Shown here one piece after another: positions 21,880 to 31,320 of a DNA stretch of 64,000 bases. How positions within the stretch are numbered: position 1 is the first letter of the stretch; each line of letters starts with the position of its first letter. Position numbers and translations under genes: made by a program. Source of the DNA: Mycobacterium sp. ITM-2016-00318 (GTDB lineage Bacteria > Actinomycetota > Actinomycetes > Mycobacteriales > Mycobacteriaceae); assembly GCF_002968285.2 (NCBI RefSeq), contig NZ_CP134400.1, forward strand, positions 3,844,001 through 3,908,000, written 5' to 3'. The notes beneath the pieces were generated by a model that made no database searches, was not told the DNA's origin, and saw only the letters and a program-made list of their open reading frames with translations.

Positions 21880-23025
21880 ATGGATCGCGATCAGCTCGTC
21901 GACCTGACCCGTCGCGCGCTCAAACTGGCGCGCGACAAGACAACCGACATGGCGCCCGCCGAATACCGTGTGCGTGCCGACACCTACACCTCGCCCGACC
22001 GGCACGCGCGCGACATCGAGATGGTCCTCGCCAGCCCACAACTGGTCGGCTATGTCTCGGAGCTGCCGAAACCCGGTTCCTACTGCACCAAGACCGTGAT
22101 GGGTCGGTCGATCCTGCTCACCCGCACAACGGACGGCACGGTGAAGGCGTTCGAGAACGTCTGCCTGCACCGGCAGTCACAGATCACCGAGGGCTGCGGG
22201 TCCGCGCGCAGGCTCGTCTGTCCGTACCACGCTTGGAACTACGATCTCGACGGCAACCTGGTCGGGGTTCCAGGCAAGGAGGGCTTCCCCGAAAGCTCAA
22301 CGGGCAGCGCCAAATTGACCGAACTGCCTGCAACCGAATGCGCAGGCTTTCTCTGGATCGCGCTCGCCCCTGACGTCACGCTCGACATTCCCACGTTCCT
22401 CGGGCCGCTGGCCGACGAACTAGACTCCTGGGGCATTGGCCGCTGGGCACCCCTCGGCGAGAAGGTGCTCGACTGTGCCATCAACTGGAAGCTTGCGATC
22501 GACACCTTCGCGGAGAACTACCACTTCGCGACCGTGCACAAGACCACGTTCGCGACCATCGCGCGCAGCAACTGCACGCTGTTCGACTCGTTCGGCCCGC
22601 ACCACCGACTTGTGTTCCCACTCAACGGCATCCTCGACCTCGACGACGTCGACGAAGAGCAGTGGGAACCCCTCCAGGCCATGGTTGTCATCTACGCGTT
22701 GTTCCCCAACATCGTGCTTTCGGCGACGATCGCCAACGGTGAACTGTTCCGCGTCTATCCGAGTGAGGTGCCTGGCCGGTCGATCACCGTGCACCAGAAC
22801 TCCACTCCGCTCGACCTCTCGCAGGAATCAGTCGCCGCAGGCGCGCAGGCGGTCTTTGAGTACGCGCACGGCACCGTCCGCGACGAGGATTACGCGCTCG
22901 TCGCGAAGCTGCAGGCGAATCTCGCCTCAGGCGTCAGGGAGCATCTGGTCTTCGGCCGCAACGAACCAGGGTTGCAGCATCGGCACGAGAACTGGACGAA
23001 CGCGGTCAGCGCTGCTCGTCGATGA
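21880..23025 (+). CDS. Rieske non-heme iron oxygenase, alpha subunit
   Basis: A 381-residue oxygenase of the ring-hydroxylating family. The Rieske cluster ligands are C95, H97, C114 and H117 (CLH and CPYH). The mononuclear iron site follows the pattern ENYHFATVHK (two His after an acidic/Asn region). It adds oxygen to an unsaturated or ring substrate using electrons from a reductase not encoded here. No small beta subunit gene is adjacent, so an alpha-only enzyme is likely. It begins just after a striking AT-rich palindrome and its end overlaps a convergent gene by 20 bases. Confidence 0.9.
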   Translation: MDRDQLVDLTRRALKLARDKTTDMAPAEYRVRADTYTSPDRHARDIEMVLASPQLVGYVSELPKPGSYCTKTVMGRSILLTRTTDGTVKAFENVCLHRQSQITEGCGSARRLVCPYHAWNYDLDGNLVGVPGKEGFPESSTGSAKLTELPATECAGFLWIALAPDVTLDIPTFLGPLADELDSWGIGRWAPLGEKVLDCAINWKLAIDTFAENYHFATVHKTTFATIARSNCTLFDSFGPHHRLVFPLNGILDLDDVDEEQWEPLQAMVVIYALFPNIVLSATIANGELFRVYPSEVPGRSITVHQNSTPLDLSQESVAAGAQAVFEYAHGTVRDEDYALVAKLQANLASGVREHLVFGRNEPGLQHRHENWTNAVSAARR

Positions 23026-24217
23026 GGCCCGCCACCTCGTCGCGCTCCCCCGGTTCGGCGGCCGCCAGCACGTCAGCCAGTTCCCAGTCCCGGTAGAGGG
23101 CCATCGACCGCTCATAGAACGCGAACCCGCTGACCGGCTCGCCGCGATACGTTCCCTGATACCGGAACGGACCCGCCATGTACTCCAGCGGAAGCAGATG
23201 CGCGGGGGCGGCAACCAACGGCTCTGCCGTCAAATCCAAGTCGAGCTTGCGTGACGTCAAGCGATGACGGTCGGAAAGGTAACGAGCCTTCGAGGGCGGC
23301 GGGACAAGCGTGCGGATCTCTTCGGGCCACCGCACGTAGCTGGTGATGTCGACCTCGATGTCATCGGTGTGTTCGGGAAGGGCGTCGGGCGAGCTCACGG
23401 TGGCACCGGTGAACGGCTGCGGCGCATTGCGATTCGTGCGGTCGAACTGCCGCCAGATGCTGATGTCCACGCCGCTGTCGAGGTTGATCGTGCGCCACTC
23501 GTGCCCACGTGACCGGATGTCGCCCGTCCCTCCGCCGTCATTGGCGACCAGTGGAAACCACTGCCGGTCCACATGGCCCGCGGTCCCGGTGACCTTTTCT
23601 CGCACCGAACCCCACGACAGCGTTCCGGTCATGCTCATGCGCGTTTGGAAATACGAGTACGTGGTGGCCTGCCCAAAGCACTCGATGACCCCGTTGTAGG
23701 CCGCGGCGCCAAGCGGCACGGGTGCCCGCGACGGTGTCACGTCCAAATCCAGTTGCATTGCGTAACCGTGATGATCGGTGCCGAAGAGGCTGAAGTCATA
23801 GGTATAGGGCAGCAATTCGCCCTTGTGGTCACGAGACGTCTGCCAGATCGAAGTTCCGGCGCTGCCGTCATAGGACAGGTTCAGATGGTCATCGGCCATC
23901 GCCAGTTTCGGGCCCGCCGCCGCGTCCTTGTTCGTGCCTGGCATGTCGTAGTCCGTATAAGTGCCATACGTGCCGTTGTCGAGGTCGAACAGCGCGAGTG
24001 TGTAGAAGTCCGCGACGATCGCCTGGCCGGGCCGGTTCTTGTTGTAGATCGTGAAGAAGGCGAACCGACGCCCCGATTCCGCTACGAGTTCGCCCGCGAG
24101 GTACCACGTATCCGACTCGCATGACGGGTGGTTGGCTTCGGCGGCCGGAAAGACGAATTGCGGGTCGCCCGCCACCAGCTCGAACGGGTACCGACGCCAG
24201 TCCTCGCCCACGGGCAC
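23006..24217 (-). CDS. AttH/CrtC-like lipocalin-fold protein
   Basis: A 403-residue protein resembling the AttH/carotenoid 1,2-hydratase (CrtC) family, which has a double lipocalin-like fold. Supporting segments are HPSCESDTWYLAGELV near the start, DHHGYAMQLDLDV in the middle and GTAGHVDRQWFPLV (the G-x-x-x-D-x-x-W pattern of the family). CrtC adds water to isolated double bonds of carotenoids; AttH homologues have unknown roles. GTG is the start, with GGGAG six bases upstream; a second GTG two codons on is possible. Divergence from an aldehyde dehydrogenase gene suggests a terpenoid hydration role, but this is tentative. Confidence 0.65.
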   Translation of the reverse strand: MPVGEDWRRYPFELVAGDPQFVFPAAEANHPSCESDTWYLAGELVAESGRRFAFFTIYNKNRPGQAIVADFYTLALFDLDNGTYGTYTDYDMPGTNKDAAAGPKLAMADDHLNLSYDGSAGTSIWQTSRDHKGELLPYTYDFSLFGTDHHGYAMQLDLDVTPSRAPVPLGAAAYNGVIECFGQATTYSYFQTRMSMTGTLSWGSVREKVTGTAGHVDRQWFPLVANDGGGTGDIRSRGHEWRTINLDSGVDISIWRQFDRTNRNAPQPFTGATVSSPDALPEHTDDIEVDITSYVRWPEEIRTLVPPPSKARYLSDRHRLTSRKLDLDLTAEPLVAAPAHLLPLEYMAGPFRYQGTYRGEPVSGFAFYERSMALYRDWELADVLAAAEPGERDEVAGLIDEQR

Positions 24218-24232
24218 TCCAGTCTCCCTTTT

Positions 24233-24256
24233 TTGCTATGTTAACAGTAATAGCAA
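24233..24256. promoter_or_regulatory. Inverted repeat operator in the divergent region
   Basis: TTGCTAT and ATAGCAA form seven-base inverted arms around ten bases that contain TGTTAACA (24239-24246), itself a palindrome. The same TGTTAACA octamer precedes the GntR gene at 33711-33718. The site lies between the divergent AttH-like and aldehyde dehydrogenase genes and could control both. Confidence 0.6.
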
Positions 24257-24295
24257 CTTTAGCGCGGGCACGCAGTTCCATGAGGAGGCCGACGC

Positions 24296-25750
24296 GTGAG
24301 GTCGATGTCCTATGACAAGCTCTTCATCGGCGGCCGCTGGCAGGCGCCAGCCAGTGACCGACGGATCTCCGTGGTATCGCCCCACACCGAAGAGCCGATA
24401 GGCGAAACGCCGGAGGCCACCGCGCAGGATGTCGACCGCGCGGTGCTCGCCGCCCGCAAGGCATTCGACGAGGGGCCGTGGCCACGTTTGCCCGTCACCG
24501 AGCGGATGGCGAAGATCGAGAAGCTCGCCTCGGCCTACACCGCACACGCGGAAGAGATGGCCGACCTCATCACCGCGGAGATGGGTTCTCCCCGCACGTT
24601 CAGCAGGCTCGGGCAGGCGAACGGGGCGCTGTCTCAGATGTATCTGACTCTCGCCACCGCCAAGGAGTTCGGCTGGGTCGAGCGCAGACAGGGACTCTTC
24701 GGCCAAGTTCAGGTCCGACGGGCACCGGTCGGCGTCGTCGGCGCCATCGTGCCGTGGAACGTACCCCAGGTGCTGATCATGCCGAAGATGATTCCCGCGC
24801 TGATCGCCGGTTGCACCGTGGTCGTCAAGCCGGCGCCGGAGACTCCCCTTGACGCGATGTGGCTGGCAGAGATGATCGATGACCTCGACCTGCCGGAAGG
24901 CGTGGTGTCGATCGTGCCCGGTGGCCGGGAGACCGGCGAAAGCCTTGTCCGCCATCGGAATGTCGACAAGATCGCGTTCACCGGTTCCTCGGCTACCGGC
25001 AGGCACATCGCCGCGGTGTGCGGTGAACAGCTCAAGCGGGTCAGCCTGGAACTCGGCGGCAAGTCGGCGGCGATCATCCTCGACGATGCGGACGTCAACC
25101 ACACGGTCAAGCACCTCAAGATGGCCGGCCTCATGAACAACGGCCAAGCGTGTGTTGCGCAGACCCGCATCCTGGTCAGTGAACGTAAACACGACGAGGT
25201 CGTCGAATCCTTGGCGGATATGGTGTCCAGCCTCATCATCGGCGATCCTGCCGATGAGTCGACCGACATCGGACCTCTTGTCGCGCAGCGTCAGCAGCAG
25301 CGCGTGCAGGGCTACATCCGGTCCGGTATCGACGAAGGCGCCAAAGTCGTTGTGGGCGGGCCCGACAAGCCGTACGACCGCGGCTGGTATGTGCAGCCGA
25401 CGCTGTTCACCGGCGCGACCAACGACATGAAGATCGCCCGCGAGGAGATCTTCGGCCCGGTTCTCACGGTGCTGACCTATACCGACGAGGCCGACGCGAT
25501 CCGCATCGCCAACGACAGCGACTATGGCCTTGCCGGTTCGGTGTGGACCGCCGATGTCGCGCACGGTCTGCGAATGGCCGCCGAGATCCGCACCGGCACT
25601 TACGGGATCAACATGTACCAGCTCGACACCAGCGCGCCGTTCGGTGGTTTCAAGCAGTCCGGTATCGGCCGCGAGTTCGGTCCCGAGGGCCTCGCTCAGT
25701 ACACCGAGGTGCAGTCGACGGTGACGGCGGGCGAGCTTCCGCCGAGCTAG
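24296..25750 (+). CDS. NAD(P)-dependent aldehyde dehydrogenase
   Basis: A 484-residue ALDH. The catalytic Cys is in NNGQACVAQT, the general base Glu is in LELGGKSA, and the cofactor-binding VGAIVPWNVP and FTGSSATGR segments are in order. GAGGAGG lies seven bases before the GTG start, which is preferred over an ATG nine bases later. It oxidises an aldehyde to an acid, a natural step after an alcohol dehydrogenase and before the acyl-CoA ligase of the convergent operon. Its stop overlaps by four bases the stop of the minus-strand hydratase. Confidence 0.92.
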   Translation: MRSMSYDKLFIGGRWQAPASDRRISVVSPHTEEPIGETPEATAQDVDRAVLAARKAFDEGPWPRLPVTERMAKIEKLASAYTAHAEEMADLITAEMGSPRTFSRLGQANGALSQMYLTLATAKEFGWVERRQGLFGQVQVRRAPVGVVGAIVPWNVPQVLIMPKMIPALIAGCTVVVKPAPETPLDAMWLAEMIDDLDLPEGVVSIVPGGRETGESLVRHRNVDKIAFTGSSATGRHIAAVCGEQLKRVSLELGGKSAAIILDDADVNHTVKHLKMAGLMNNGQACVAQTRILVSERKHDEVVESLADMVSSLIIGDPADESTDIGPLVAQRQQQRVQGYIRSGIDEGAKVVVGGPDKPYDRGWYVQPTLFTGATNDMKIAREEIFGPVLTVLTYTDEADAIRIANDSDYGLAGSVWTADVAHGLRMAAEIRTGTYGINMYQLDTSAPFGGFKQSGIGREFGPEGLAQYTEVQSTVTAGELPPS

Positions 25751-26190
25751 TCGGCCAGTTCCAGCGTCAGCTGCGCCGGACAGCAGAGTTCGTCGCGCTG
25801 ATTGAAGATAGCGATCTCGAGGTCGACCAGATGACGCACGGTGTCACCGGCCTTCTCCCGCCGCTTGTCGACGACCCGGCCCCGGCCGACCATGGAGTCG
25901 CCCGCGTACACGGAACCGACCATCGACACCTTGCGCCGCACCACCCGGCTGTACGGTCCCGCCCAGTCGGTCGCTATCCGGTCGATGAAGCCGGCGAGAT
26001 GCATGGTGTTCACGAAAATTGAAGGATGTCCGTGCTCTTGGGCGTAGACGGGGTCATAGTGGCCGGGAAAGTAGTCCCAGGTCGCGCCGGGGTTCATCAC
26101 CACGCGTTGATAGCTGATCTCGTCGACGACCTCTGCGAGGTCGCTCGGCACGGCGACGTCGTCCCACAGCAACCTGCGGTATGCGCTCAT
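25747..26190 (-). CDS. MaoC-like hot-dog fold protein
   Basis: A 147-residue single hot-dog domain. The family pattern TWDYFPGHYDPVYAQEHG, then FVNTMHLAGFIDRIATDWAG, is that of mycobacterial MaoC-type acyl dehydratase subunits. The ATG overlaps the stop of the upstream hydratase by ATGA, so the two proteins probably form a heterodimer, as MaoC-like pairs do in steroid side-chain catabolism (ChsH1/ChsH2). The inferred reaction is hydration of an enoyl-CoA. Confidence 0.78.
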   Translation of the reverse strand: MSAYRRLLWDDVAVPSDLAEVVDEISYQRVVMNPGATWDYFPGHYDPVYAQEHGHPSIFVNTMHLAGFIDRIATDWAGPYSRVVRRKVSMVGSVYAGDSMVGRGRVVDKRREKAGDTVRHLVDLEIAIFNQRDELCCPAQLTLELAD

Positions 26191-26717
26191 GGCCACTCCG
26201 CGGGCGTGAAGCGGAACAACGTGTTTTGATTGGTCGCCACAAGGGTTCCGTCGGCCCGGTGGTAGCTGTCGCACGTCTCGACGAAATGTCCGATGCCGAC
26301 CTTCGTGCGCTTCTCCGGGGACACCGACACCACTTCCTCGACGACCTTGAGTCGGTCACCCTCGAGGATCGGCGTGACTAGTTCGACGTCGTTGGATGCG
26401 TTGATGAAAGTGCTGCCGGGCAGCGGGACGCGTATCGCGATCGACGGAACCGGTTTCTGCTCATCGGGCAGCCAAGGCGGCGGGATGAGCAAGCCCATCA
26501 GCATCGCGGGCGGCGCGACGAGCCCGCCCCATACCGCCGAGGCGAACTCGGTGTCCCAGTACGCCGGGTTTCCATCCTGGACCATCGATGCGAAGTGTTG
26601 GATGCGTGCCGCGCTCACCGCGGTACCCGCATATCTCGGTTCGCTGCGCACGCCGACCATACGCAGGGCATCCTGGTAGGTGCCGAACGCGAACTCGTAG
26701 CGGATGGCTTCACTCAC
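26187..26717 (-). CDS. FAS1-like/MaoC N-terminal dehydratase-domain protein
   Basis: A 176-residue hot-dog protein. The R-hydratase motif region reads MVQDGNPAYWD, keeping the catalytic Asp-x-Asn-Pro but with Tyr where the catalytic His usually stands. The segment WGGLVAPPAMLMGL is typical of the family. The changed residue suggests that activity comes from the partner subunit or the paired site. The start is GTG. It is part of a five-gene minus-strand operon running from the KshA-like Rieske gene. Confidence 0.75.
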   Translation of the reverse strand: MSEAIRYEFAFGTYQDALRMVGVRSEPRYAGTAVSAARIQHFASMVQDGNPAYWDTEFASAVWGGLVAPPAMLMGLLIPPPWLPDEQKPVPSIAIRVPLPGSTFINASNDVELVTPILEGDRLKVVEEVVSVSPEKRTKVGIGHFVETCDSYHRADGTLVATNQNTLFRFTPAEWP

Positions 26718-26732
26718 CGTCGGGTCACCGGC

Positions 26733-27146
26733 TCATAGGGGTAACGCGTCTTTGCTTGGTACCACATCCCATTCGAGCTCGCGCGAGGTGAAATACCATC
26801 CGCCGCGCTCGTAGATGAGCTTGTCCCGGTAGACGCCGGTGGCGCGCAGTTCGGCGCCCACGAACAGCAGCGCGACACAGTTCTGGGTGGCATCGACGCC
26901 GTCGACGGTGATCTCGTGATCGACGGTCACGAGGCGCTGGCCGTTGCCGCCGTCGAAGGCGTCGCGCAGGTTGGTGAACATCTGCCCGTCGCGGGTGACC
27001 GTCGCACCCGCGTGGCGGAACGTCGCGACCCAGCCGCCGAAATCGCCCGTGGAGAACAGCCCGTTCTGTCGGGCGTTCAGGTTCAGGATGGCCGCGCGCC
27101 CGGCCACCCCCGCGAGCACGAACTCCTGCTGATAGGTCATCGCCAT
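26733..27146 (-). CDS. SnoaL/NTF2-like protein
   Basis: A 137-residue cone-shaped alpha+beta barrel protein of the SnoaL-like family. The N-terminal helix ALLNLNA-type region appears as AAILNLNARQNGLFSTGDFGG, and the strands end in YERGGWYFTSRELEWD. Such proteins serve as isomerases, hydratases, cyclases or dehydratases of steroid-like or polyketide substrates, and many have unknown roles. Located between a hydratase and an acyl-CoA ligase, it probably handles a ring or enone intermediate. Confidence 0.75.
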   Translation of the reverse strand: MAMTYQQEFVLAGVAGRAAILNLNARQNGLFSTGDFGGWVATFRHAGATVTRDGQMFTNLRDAFDGGNGQRLVTVDHEITVDGVDATQNCVALLFVGAELRATGVYRDKLIYERGGWYFTSRELEWDVVPSKDALPL

Positions 27147-27164
27147 GTGTCTGCTTCTCCCCTC

Positions 27165-28772
27165 TTAGCGACTCAGTACGTAGCCGTGATCCTCACGGTC
27201 CCATGTGGCTCCGCCGAGACCCCTGTTGCGCAGCAGATCCTTGCGTACCCGTCCAATGACGTTCTTCGGTATCTCGTCGAGTACTTCCAGATATCGCGGG
27301 ACACAGAAATACGGCATCCGCGCCGAGCAGAAGTCCAACAGTTCGGCATGTTCGAATTTCGCGCCGGGAGCGAGGGTGACGACAACAAGGATGTCGTCCT
27401 CACCCAGATCGCTCGGGACGGCCACGGCGGCCGCCTCCACGACAGCGGGATGTCGCATCACCGTCGTCTCAACTTCGACCGACGAAACGTTCTCTCCGCG
27501 TCGGCGCAGGCAATCCTTGGCCCGGTCGACGTAGGTGAGGTTGCCGTCGTGGTCGAATGACCCGAGATCACCGGTGCGGAACCACTCCTGGTGCTTCGTG
27601 ACTTTCAGCTCCGAGTCGACCGCGTCGGCATCGACATAGCCCAGGCTCATCACGTCGGCCGACCTTGGCCTGCACGCGATCTCACCGACGGAGCCCGTGG
27701 GTGACGACTGTCCGTCATCGCCGACGATCCGCACGTCGAATGCCGGGTTCACCCGCCCCGACGTGCCGGGTACGCCGGGCTCGGACACGCGCTTGTAGGC
27801 GATCGGAAACGCCTCGGTCATGCCGTACATCGTCACGATCTTCGCGTCGTAGCGCTTCTCGATGCCGCGGTACATATCCGCCGCGACAGGAGCCGCCGAG
27901 ATGAACCTCAGCGGCAGCCGCGAATCGCGCGCGTCGGGCGGTTGATTCCACAACATCGACACCATCGCGCCCGCACCGGCGAAACCCGCCGCGCCGCAGG
28001 CGCGTATGTCATCCCAAACCTCGGTCGGCCGGAACGCCGCCGACAACACTATCGTCGAGCCGAGCAGCATCGGCACCAACACCGAGGGCGCGGCGCTCAG
28101 ATGGAACAACGGCATGGCGCTCCACACGACCTCGCCTGCGGCGAGCTCCCAGGCGGCCGCGACTCCGGCCGCCGCAGAGAACAGATAGTGCCAGGTGGTG
28201 GCAACGGCCTTTGAGGGTCCGGTCGTACCGGACGTGAAGAAGAGGGCAGCAAGTTCCTGCGGGCCCGTCGGGTCGACGTCGGGCGGGGTACTCGGTGCGC
28301 GTGCCAACGCGTCGGTCAACGACTCACCGACAACCAGAGTCGTTTTCAGAGTCGCGACCCCGTCTGCAGTCTCGCTGAGGCGGACATGGCGCTCAGGGTC
28401 GGTGATGACGACCTTGGCGCGGGCCAGCCGCAGCGCGTGGGCGAGAAACTCGTCCTTGTTGGCGACGTTGACCGCTGCCGTCACCGCTCCGATGCGCGCG
28501 GCGCCGAGCCAGAAGTACACCCACTCGGGGCATGTCGCTGTGAACAGTGCGACGGTGTCACCCCTCGCGACACCGTTGTCTGCCAACACATGCGCCGCCG
28601 CACACGATCGGTCACGCATCTGCGCGAATGTCACCGGCGTCCCGGCGATGGACATCATCATGCGGTCACCGAACTGCTCAGCGCGCAGGTCGAGCACGTC
28701 CGGGATCGTGAAGCGCTCGACACCGAACTGCGACGGGCCGATCGGCCCGTCGCGCCTACGCCCTTCAGGCAC
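27165..28772 (-). CDS. AMP-forming acyl-CoA synthetase
   Basis: A 535-residue ANL enzyme. The P-loop is FFTSGTTGPSKAVATTWHY, the A5 region is YGMTEAFPIAYK, and the hinge is EWFRTGDLGSFDHDGN. The C-terminal segment is IPKNVIGRVRKDLL, where the Lys expected in the GK motif of most ligases is shifted (GRVRKD), which merits checking. The GTG start overlaps the stop of the KshA-like gene by eight bases. It probably forms the CoA ester of an acid produced by the oxygenases. Confidence 0.86.
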   Translation of the reverse strand: MPEGRRRDGPIGPSQFGVERFTIPDVLDLRAEQFGDRMMMSIAGTPVTFAQMRDRSCAAAHVLADNGVARGDTVALFTATCPEWVYFWLGAARIGAVTAAVNVANKDEFLAHALRLARAKVVITDPERHVRLSETADGVATLKTTLVVGESLTDALARAPSTPPDVDPTGPQELAALFFTSGTTGPSKAVATTWHYLFSAAAGVAAAWELAAGEVVWSAMPLFHLSAAPSVLVPMLLGSTIVLSAAFRPTEVWDDIRACGAAGFAGAGAMVSMLWNQPPDARDSRLPLRFISAAPVAADMYRGIEKRYDAKIVTMYGMTEAFPIAYKRVSEPGVPGTSGRVNPAFDVRIVGDDGQSSPTGSVGEIACRPRSADVMSLGYVDADAVDSELKVTKHQEWFRTGDLGSFDHDGNLTYVDRAKDCLRRRGENVSSVEVETTVMRHPAVVEAAAVAVPSDLGEDDILVVVTLAPGAKFEHAELLDFCSARMPYFCVPRYLEVLDEIPKNVIGRVRKDLLRNRGLGGATWDREDHGYVLSR

Positions 28773-29880
28773 CCGCCGCCGCCGGGTCGGGTTCACCGGT
28801 GGCGGTGTACCCGAAGTCGATCGGCGACGGCTCCTCACCTGGATAGAACCGATGCGCCCACCGCCGTAGGGCCGCGTAGTCGCGGGCTTCCTCGGGGGCC
28901 AGGTTGGGCTTCTCCAGATACTTCATATTCTCCCACGTGAAGAAGTCCTGTTTGATGACCTCCTGCTGCAGCGCAAGGAATTTCGCCGCGCGGCCTGCCG
29001 GCTTGTCGCCGGTGTCGCCGGGCTCGCGAACCGAGGCCTGCGTGTAGAAGTAGTCGGTGTAGTCCTCGTCGACCGGAGTCTGGCCCGTGACCTCGATGGT
29101 CGCGACGAGCTCCTCGGGGAACCGCACGATGCCGAGCCCGAGCGAGTAGTTGTCGTAGATGATGTTGGCGTCGACGGGGCCGTCGGGCGTGAGCCATGTC
29201 GACGCGCGGCCGCCGCCGAAGTTGGCCGTCACGGTCGCATGCAGGTGGTATCCGTCGGCGTTGAACGACGTGGTGTTGGCGGCGCTGTCGGCCTTGTGCA
29301 CGAACTGCACGTGGTACGGGTCGGCGGCGTTCTCGATGATCATCTGCGCATGCACCTTCACCCGGTTGAGCATCCGGGAATGCGGGTGCAGCGGGTAGTA
29401 GTCGTCGGTTTCCAACTCGGGCAGCACCGGCGGCTGCCAGTACGGTGCCCGGCCATGGCGCTCGTGCCACACGAGGATGAAGCCGTACCACTCCCGCGCC
29501 GGGTAGCTCTTGATCTTCACGTTCTGCTTGCAGCCGATCTTGCTGTACGGGATCAGCGCGTTGGTGCCGTCGCCGCGCCACTCCCAGCCGTGCCACGGGC
29601 AGACGATGTGTTCGCCCTCGACGGTGCCTCCGACACCCATGTTCGCGCCGAGGTGCAGGCAGTACGCGTCGAGCACGTTCACCGTGCCGGATGTGGTGCG
29701 GAAGATGACCAATTCCTCGCCGAAGTAGTGCGCCCGCTTGACCTGGCCGGCTTCCAATTCAGACGCGAAGCCGACGATGAACCAACCGGTCGGGAAACGG
29801 TACTTCGAGAGGCTGATACCGCTAGGGCCGAATTCACGTTCCGACGGATCGATGGTGGGATCGTCGATCGTGTTCGTCAT
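28765..29880 (-). CDS. KshA-like Rieske oxygenase
   Basis: A 371-residue Rieske monooxygenase. The [2Fe-2S] ligands are in YCLHLGANM and CPWHGWEW. The iron site pattern N-x-x-D-P-x-H-x4-H appears as ENAADPYHVQFVH. The spacing, the GDGTNALIPY segment and the late WTH-type region resemble KshA (3-ketosteroid 9-alpha-hydroxylase oxygenase) and related sterol desaturases. A KshA-type enzyme needs a KshB reductase, absent here. The ATG giving MTNTIDDP has GGAG five bases upstream. It is divergent from a P450, sharing a 36-bp AT-rich element. Confidence 0.85.
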   Translation of the reverse strand: MTNTIDDPTIDPSEREFGPSGISLSKYRFPTGWFIVGFASELEAGQVKRAHYFGEELVIFRTTSGTVNVLDAYCLHLGANMGVGGTVEGEHIVCPWHGWEWRGDGTNALIPYSKIGCKQNVKIKSYPAREWYGFILVWHERHGRAPYWQPPVLPELETDDYYPLHPHSRMLNRVKVHAQMIIENAADPYHVQFVHKADSAANTTSFNADGYHLHATVTANFGGGRASTWLTPDGPVDANIIYDNYSLGLGIVRFPEELVATIEVTGQTPVDEDYTDYFYTQASVREPGDTGDKPAGRAAKFLALQQEVIKQDFFTWENMKYLEKPNLAPEEARDYAALRRWAHRFYPGEEPSPIDFGYTATGEPDPAAAGA

Positions 29881-29927
29881 GCCGTCTCCGTCCACACAAT
29901 ATCTGGCCAGGTCAGACCCTGTCCGTC

Positions 29928-29963
29928 GTCTATTGTTACTATTTTAAACATTCTAGGTCAAGG
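29928..29963. promoter_or_regulatory. 36-bp AT-rich element between Rieske and P450 genes
   Basis: Read on the minus strand the element starts CCTTGACCTAGAAT and continues with AAAATAGTAACAATAG. The element at 37937-37972 begins with the same 14 bases and the same AAAATAGTAA core. Both lie between a divergent Rieske-type gene and a P450 gene. TTGACC could be a -35 box. I infer a promoter/operator bound by one regulator. Confidence 0.7.
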
Positions 29964-29984
29964 ACAGCCGAACCAGGAGCCTGC

Positions 29985-31223
29985 ATGCCCACGACCACGC
30001 CAGTCGATCTGTCGGATTCCACGTTGTGGCGGAACGGATTTCCCGACGAGTTGTTCGCCGACCTGCGGCGGGATCGGCCGCTGTTTCACCACGAACTGAC
30101 CGACGGCGTGGCCAAGACCGTCAAGCGGGACTTCTGGATGGCCACCAAGCACCGCCACGCCCAACGCATTCACCGCGACACCGACTCCTTCACCGCGACC
30201 GACGGCCCGCTCATCCAGGGCGTCGGAGTCATCGGATCGGCGCCGACCATCATCAACATGGACCCTCCCGAACTGCTCAAGCGACGCCGGGTGTTGTCGC
30301 ACGCGTTCACGCCGAAGGCCATCGGCAAACTCGAGGACGGCATCCGCAGGCGCGCCGCCGTCATGGTCGACGGACTGCTCTCGGCGGGCGGCGGTGACTG
30401 GATCGACGATGTCGCCGACGTGCTGCCGATGTCGGTCATCGGCGACATCATCGGCATTCCCGAGGACGATCGGCCCGAAGTCTTCGACACGCTCGACCGC
30501 ATCCTCAAGGTCGCCTCATCAGAAGACGAGGTAGCCCAGCAGAACGCGATGGAGTTGTTCGGCAAGATCTTCACCTACGCGCTCGAACTCACCGCGGAGA
30601 AGCGGCGCGATCCCACCGACGACATCTGGAGCACACTCACGACCGCCAGCGTCACCGACGAGAACGGCGAAAAGCTGTCGATCCCGACGAACGAGTTGGA
30701 GATCTTCTTCTTCGTCATCGCGTTCGCAGGCAGTGACACCACCAAGAATGCTCTCGCATCCGGACTTCAGGCGTTCGTCGCCAATCCCGAGCAGATCGAT
30801 CGGTACCGCGAGGACGAGGCCGTCCGGTCGAGCGCCGTCGAAGAGGTGCTGCGCTGGTCGTCGCCGGTGACATTCTGGACGCGCAGCACGAAGGTCGACG
30901 TGGAGATGGACGGGATCACGATCCCGAAGGGCGAACGGGTGGTGGCGATGTTGCGCTCGGCCAATCGCGACGAGGAGGTCTTCGACGACCCGTTCGCCTT
31001 CGATATCGGCAGGGCGGAGAACCCGCATGTGACGTTCGGCGGCGGCGGCCCGCACCATTGCCTCGGCGCGATGCTTGCGCGCGCCGAGATCCGCGCCGTC
31101 CTCGACGAATTGCTCTGCCGCGCAAGCGATATCACCCTCGGCGCGCCGGAGGTCACCTATCCGAACCTGACGAACAACATGACGATCTTCGACGGGATGC
31201 CGATATCGCTGACGCGGCGCTGA
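29985..31223 (+). CDS. Cytochrome P450
   Basis: A 412-residue P450. The heme Cys is C359 in FGGGGPHHCLG, a spelling close to the CYP124/125/142 group of mycobacterial sterol and branched-lipid omega-hydroxylases. The I-helix is AGSDTTKN and the ExxR is in VEEVLRW. No ferredoxin gene is adjacent. It is divergent from the KshA-like Rieske gene and ends about 43 bases before a hairpin terminator. Confidence 0.93.
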   Translation: MPTTTPVDLSDSTLWRNGFPDELFADLRRDRPLFHHELTDGVAKTVKRDFWMATKHRHAQRIHRDTDSFTATDGPLIQGVGVIGSAPTIINMDPPELLKRRRVLSHAFTPKAIGKLEDGIRRRAAVMVDGLLSAGGGDWIDDVADVLPMSVIGDIIGIPEDDRPEVFDTLDRILKVASSEDEVAQQNAMELFGKIFTYALELTAEKRRDPTDDIWSTLTTASVTDENGEKLSIPTNELEIFFFVIAFAGSDTTKNALASGLQAFVANPEQIDRYREDEAVRSSAVEEVLRWSSPVTFWTRSTKVDVEMDGITIPKGERVVAMLRSANRDEEVFDDPFAFDIGRAENPHVTFGGGGPHHCLGAMLARAEIRAVLDELLCRASDITLGAPEVTYPNLTNNMTIFDGMPISLTRR

Positions 31224-31266
31224 CCGCCCCTCAAAACCCGCCAACCAAGCAACGCCGAAACCAACA

Positions 31267-31301
31267 TTTGGGCGCGAATTTGGGCTGTTTTCGCGCCCAA
31301 A
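31267..31301. terminator. Bidirectional hairpin terminator
   Basis: Arms TTTGGGCGCGAA and TTCGCGCCCAAA are exact 12-base reverse complements separated by 11 bases. The hairpin lies between the converging ends of the P450 and the CoA transferase genes, so it can end transcription from both sides. Confidence 0.8.
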
Positions 31302-31320
31302 CCGACAAATGGGCGCGTAG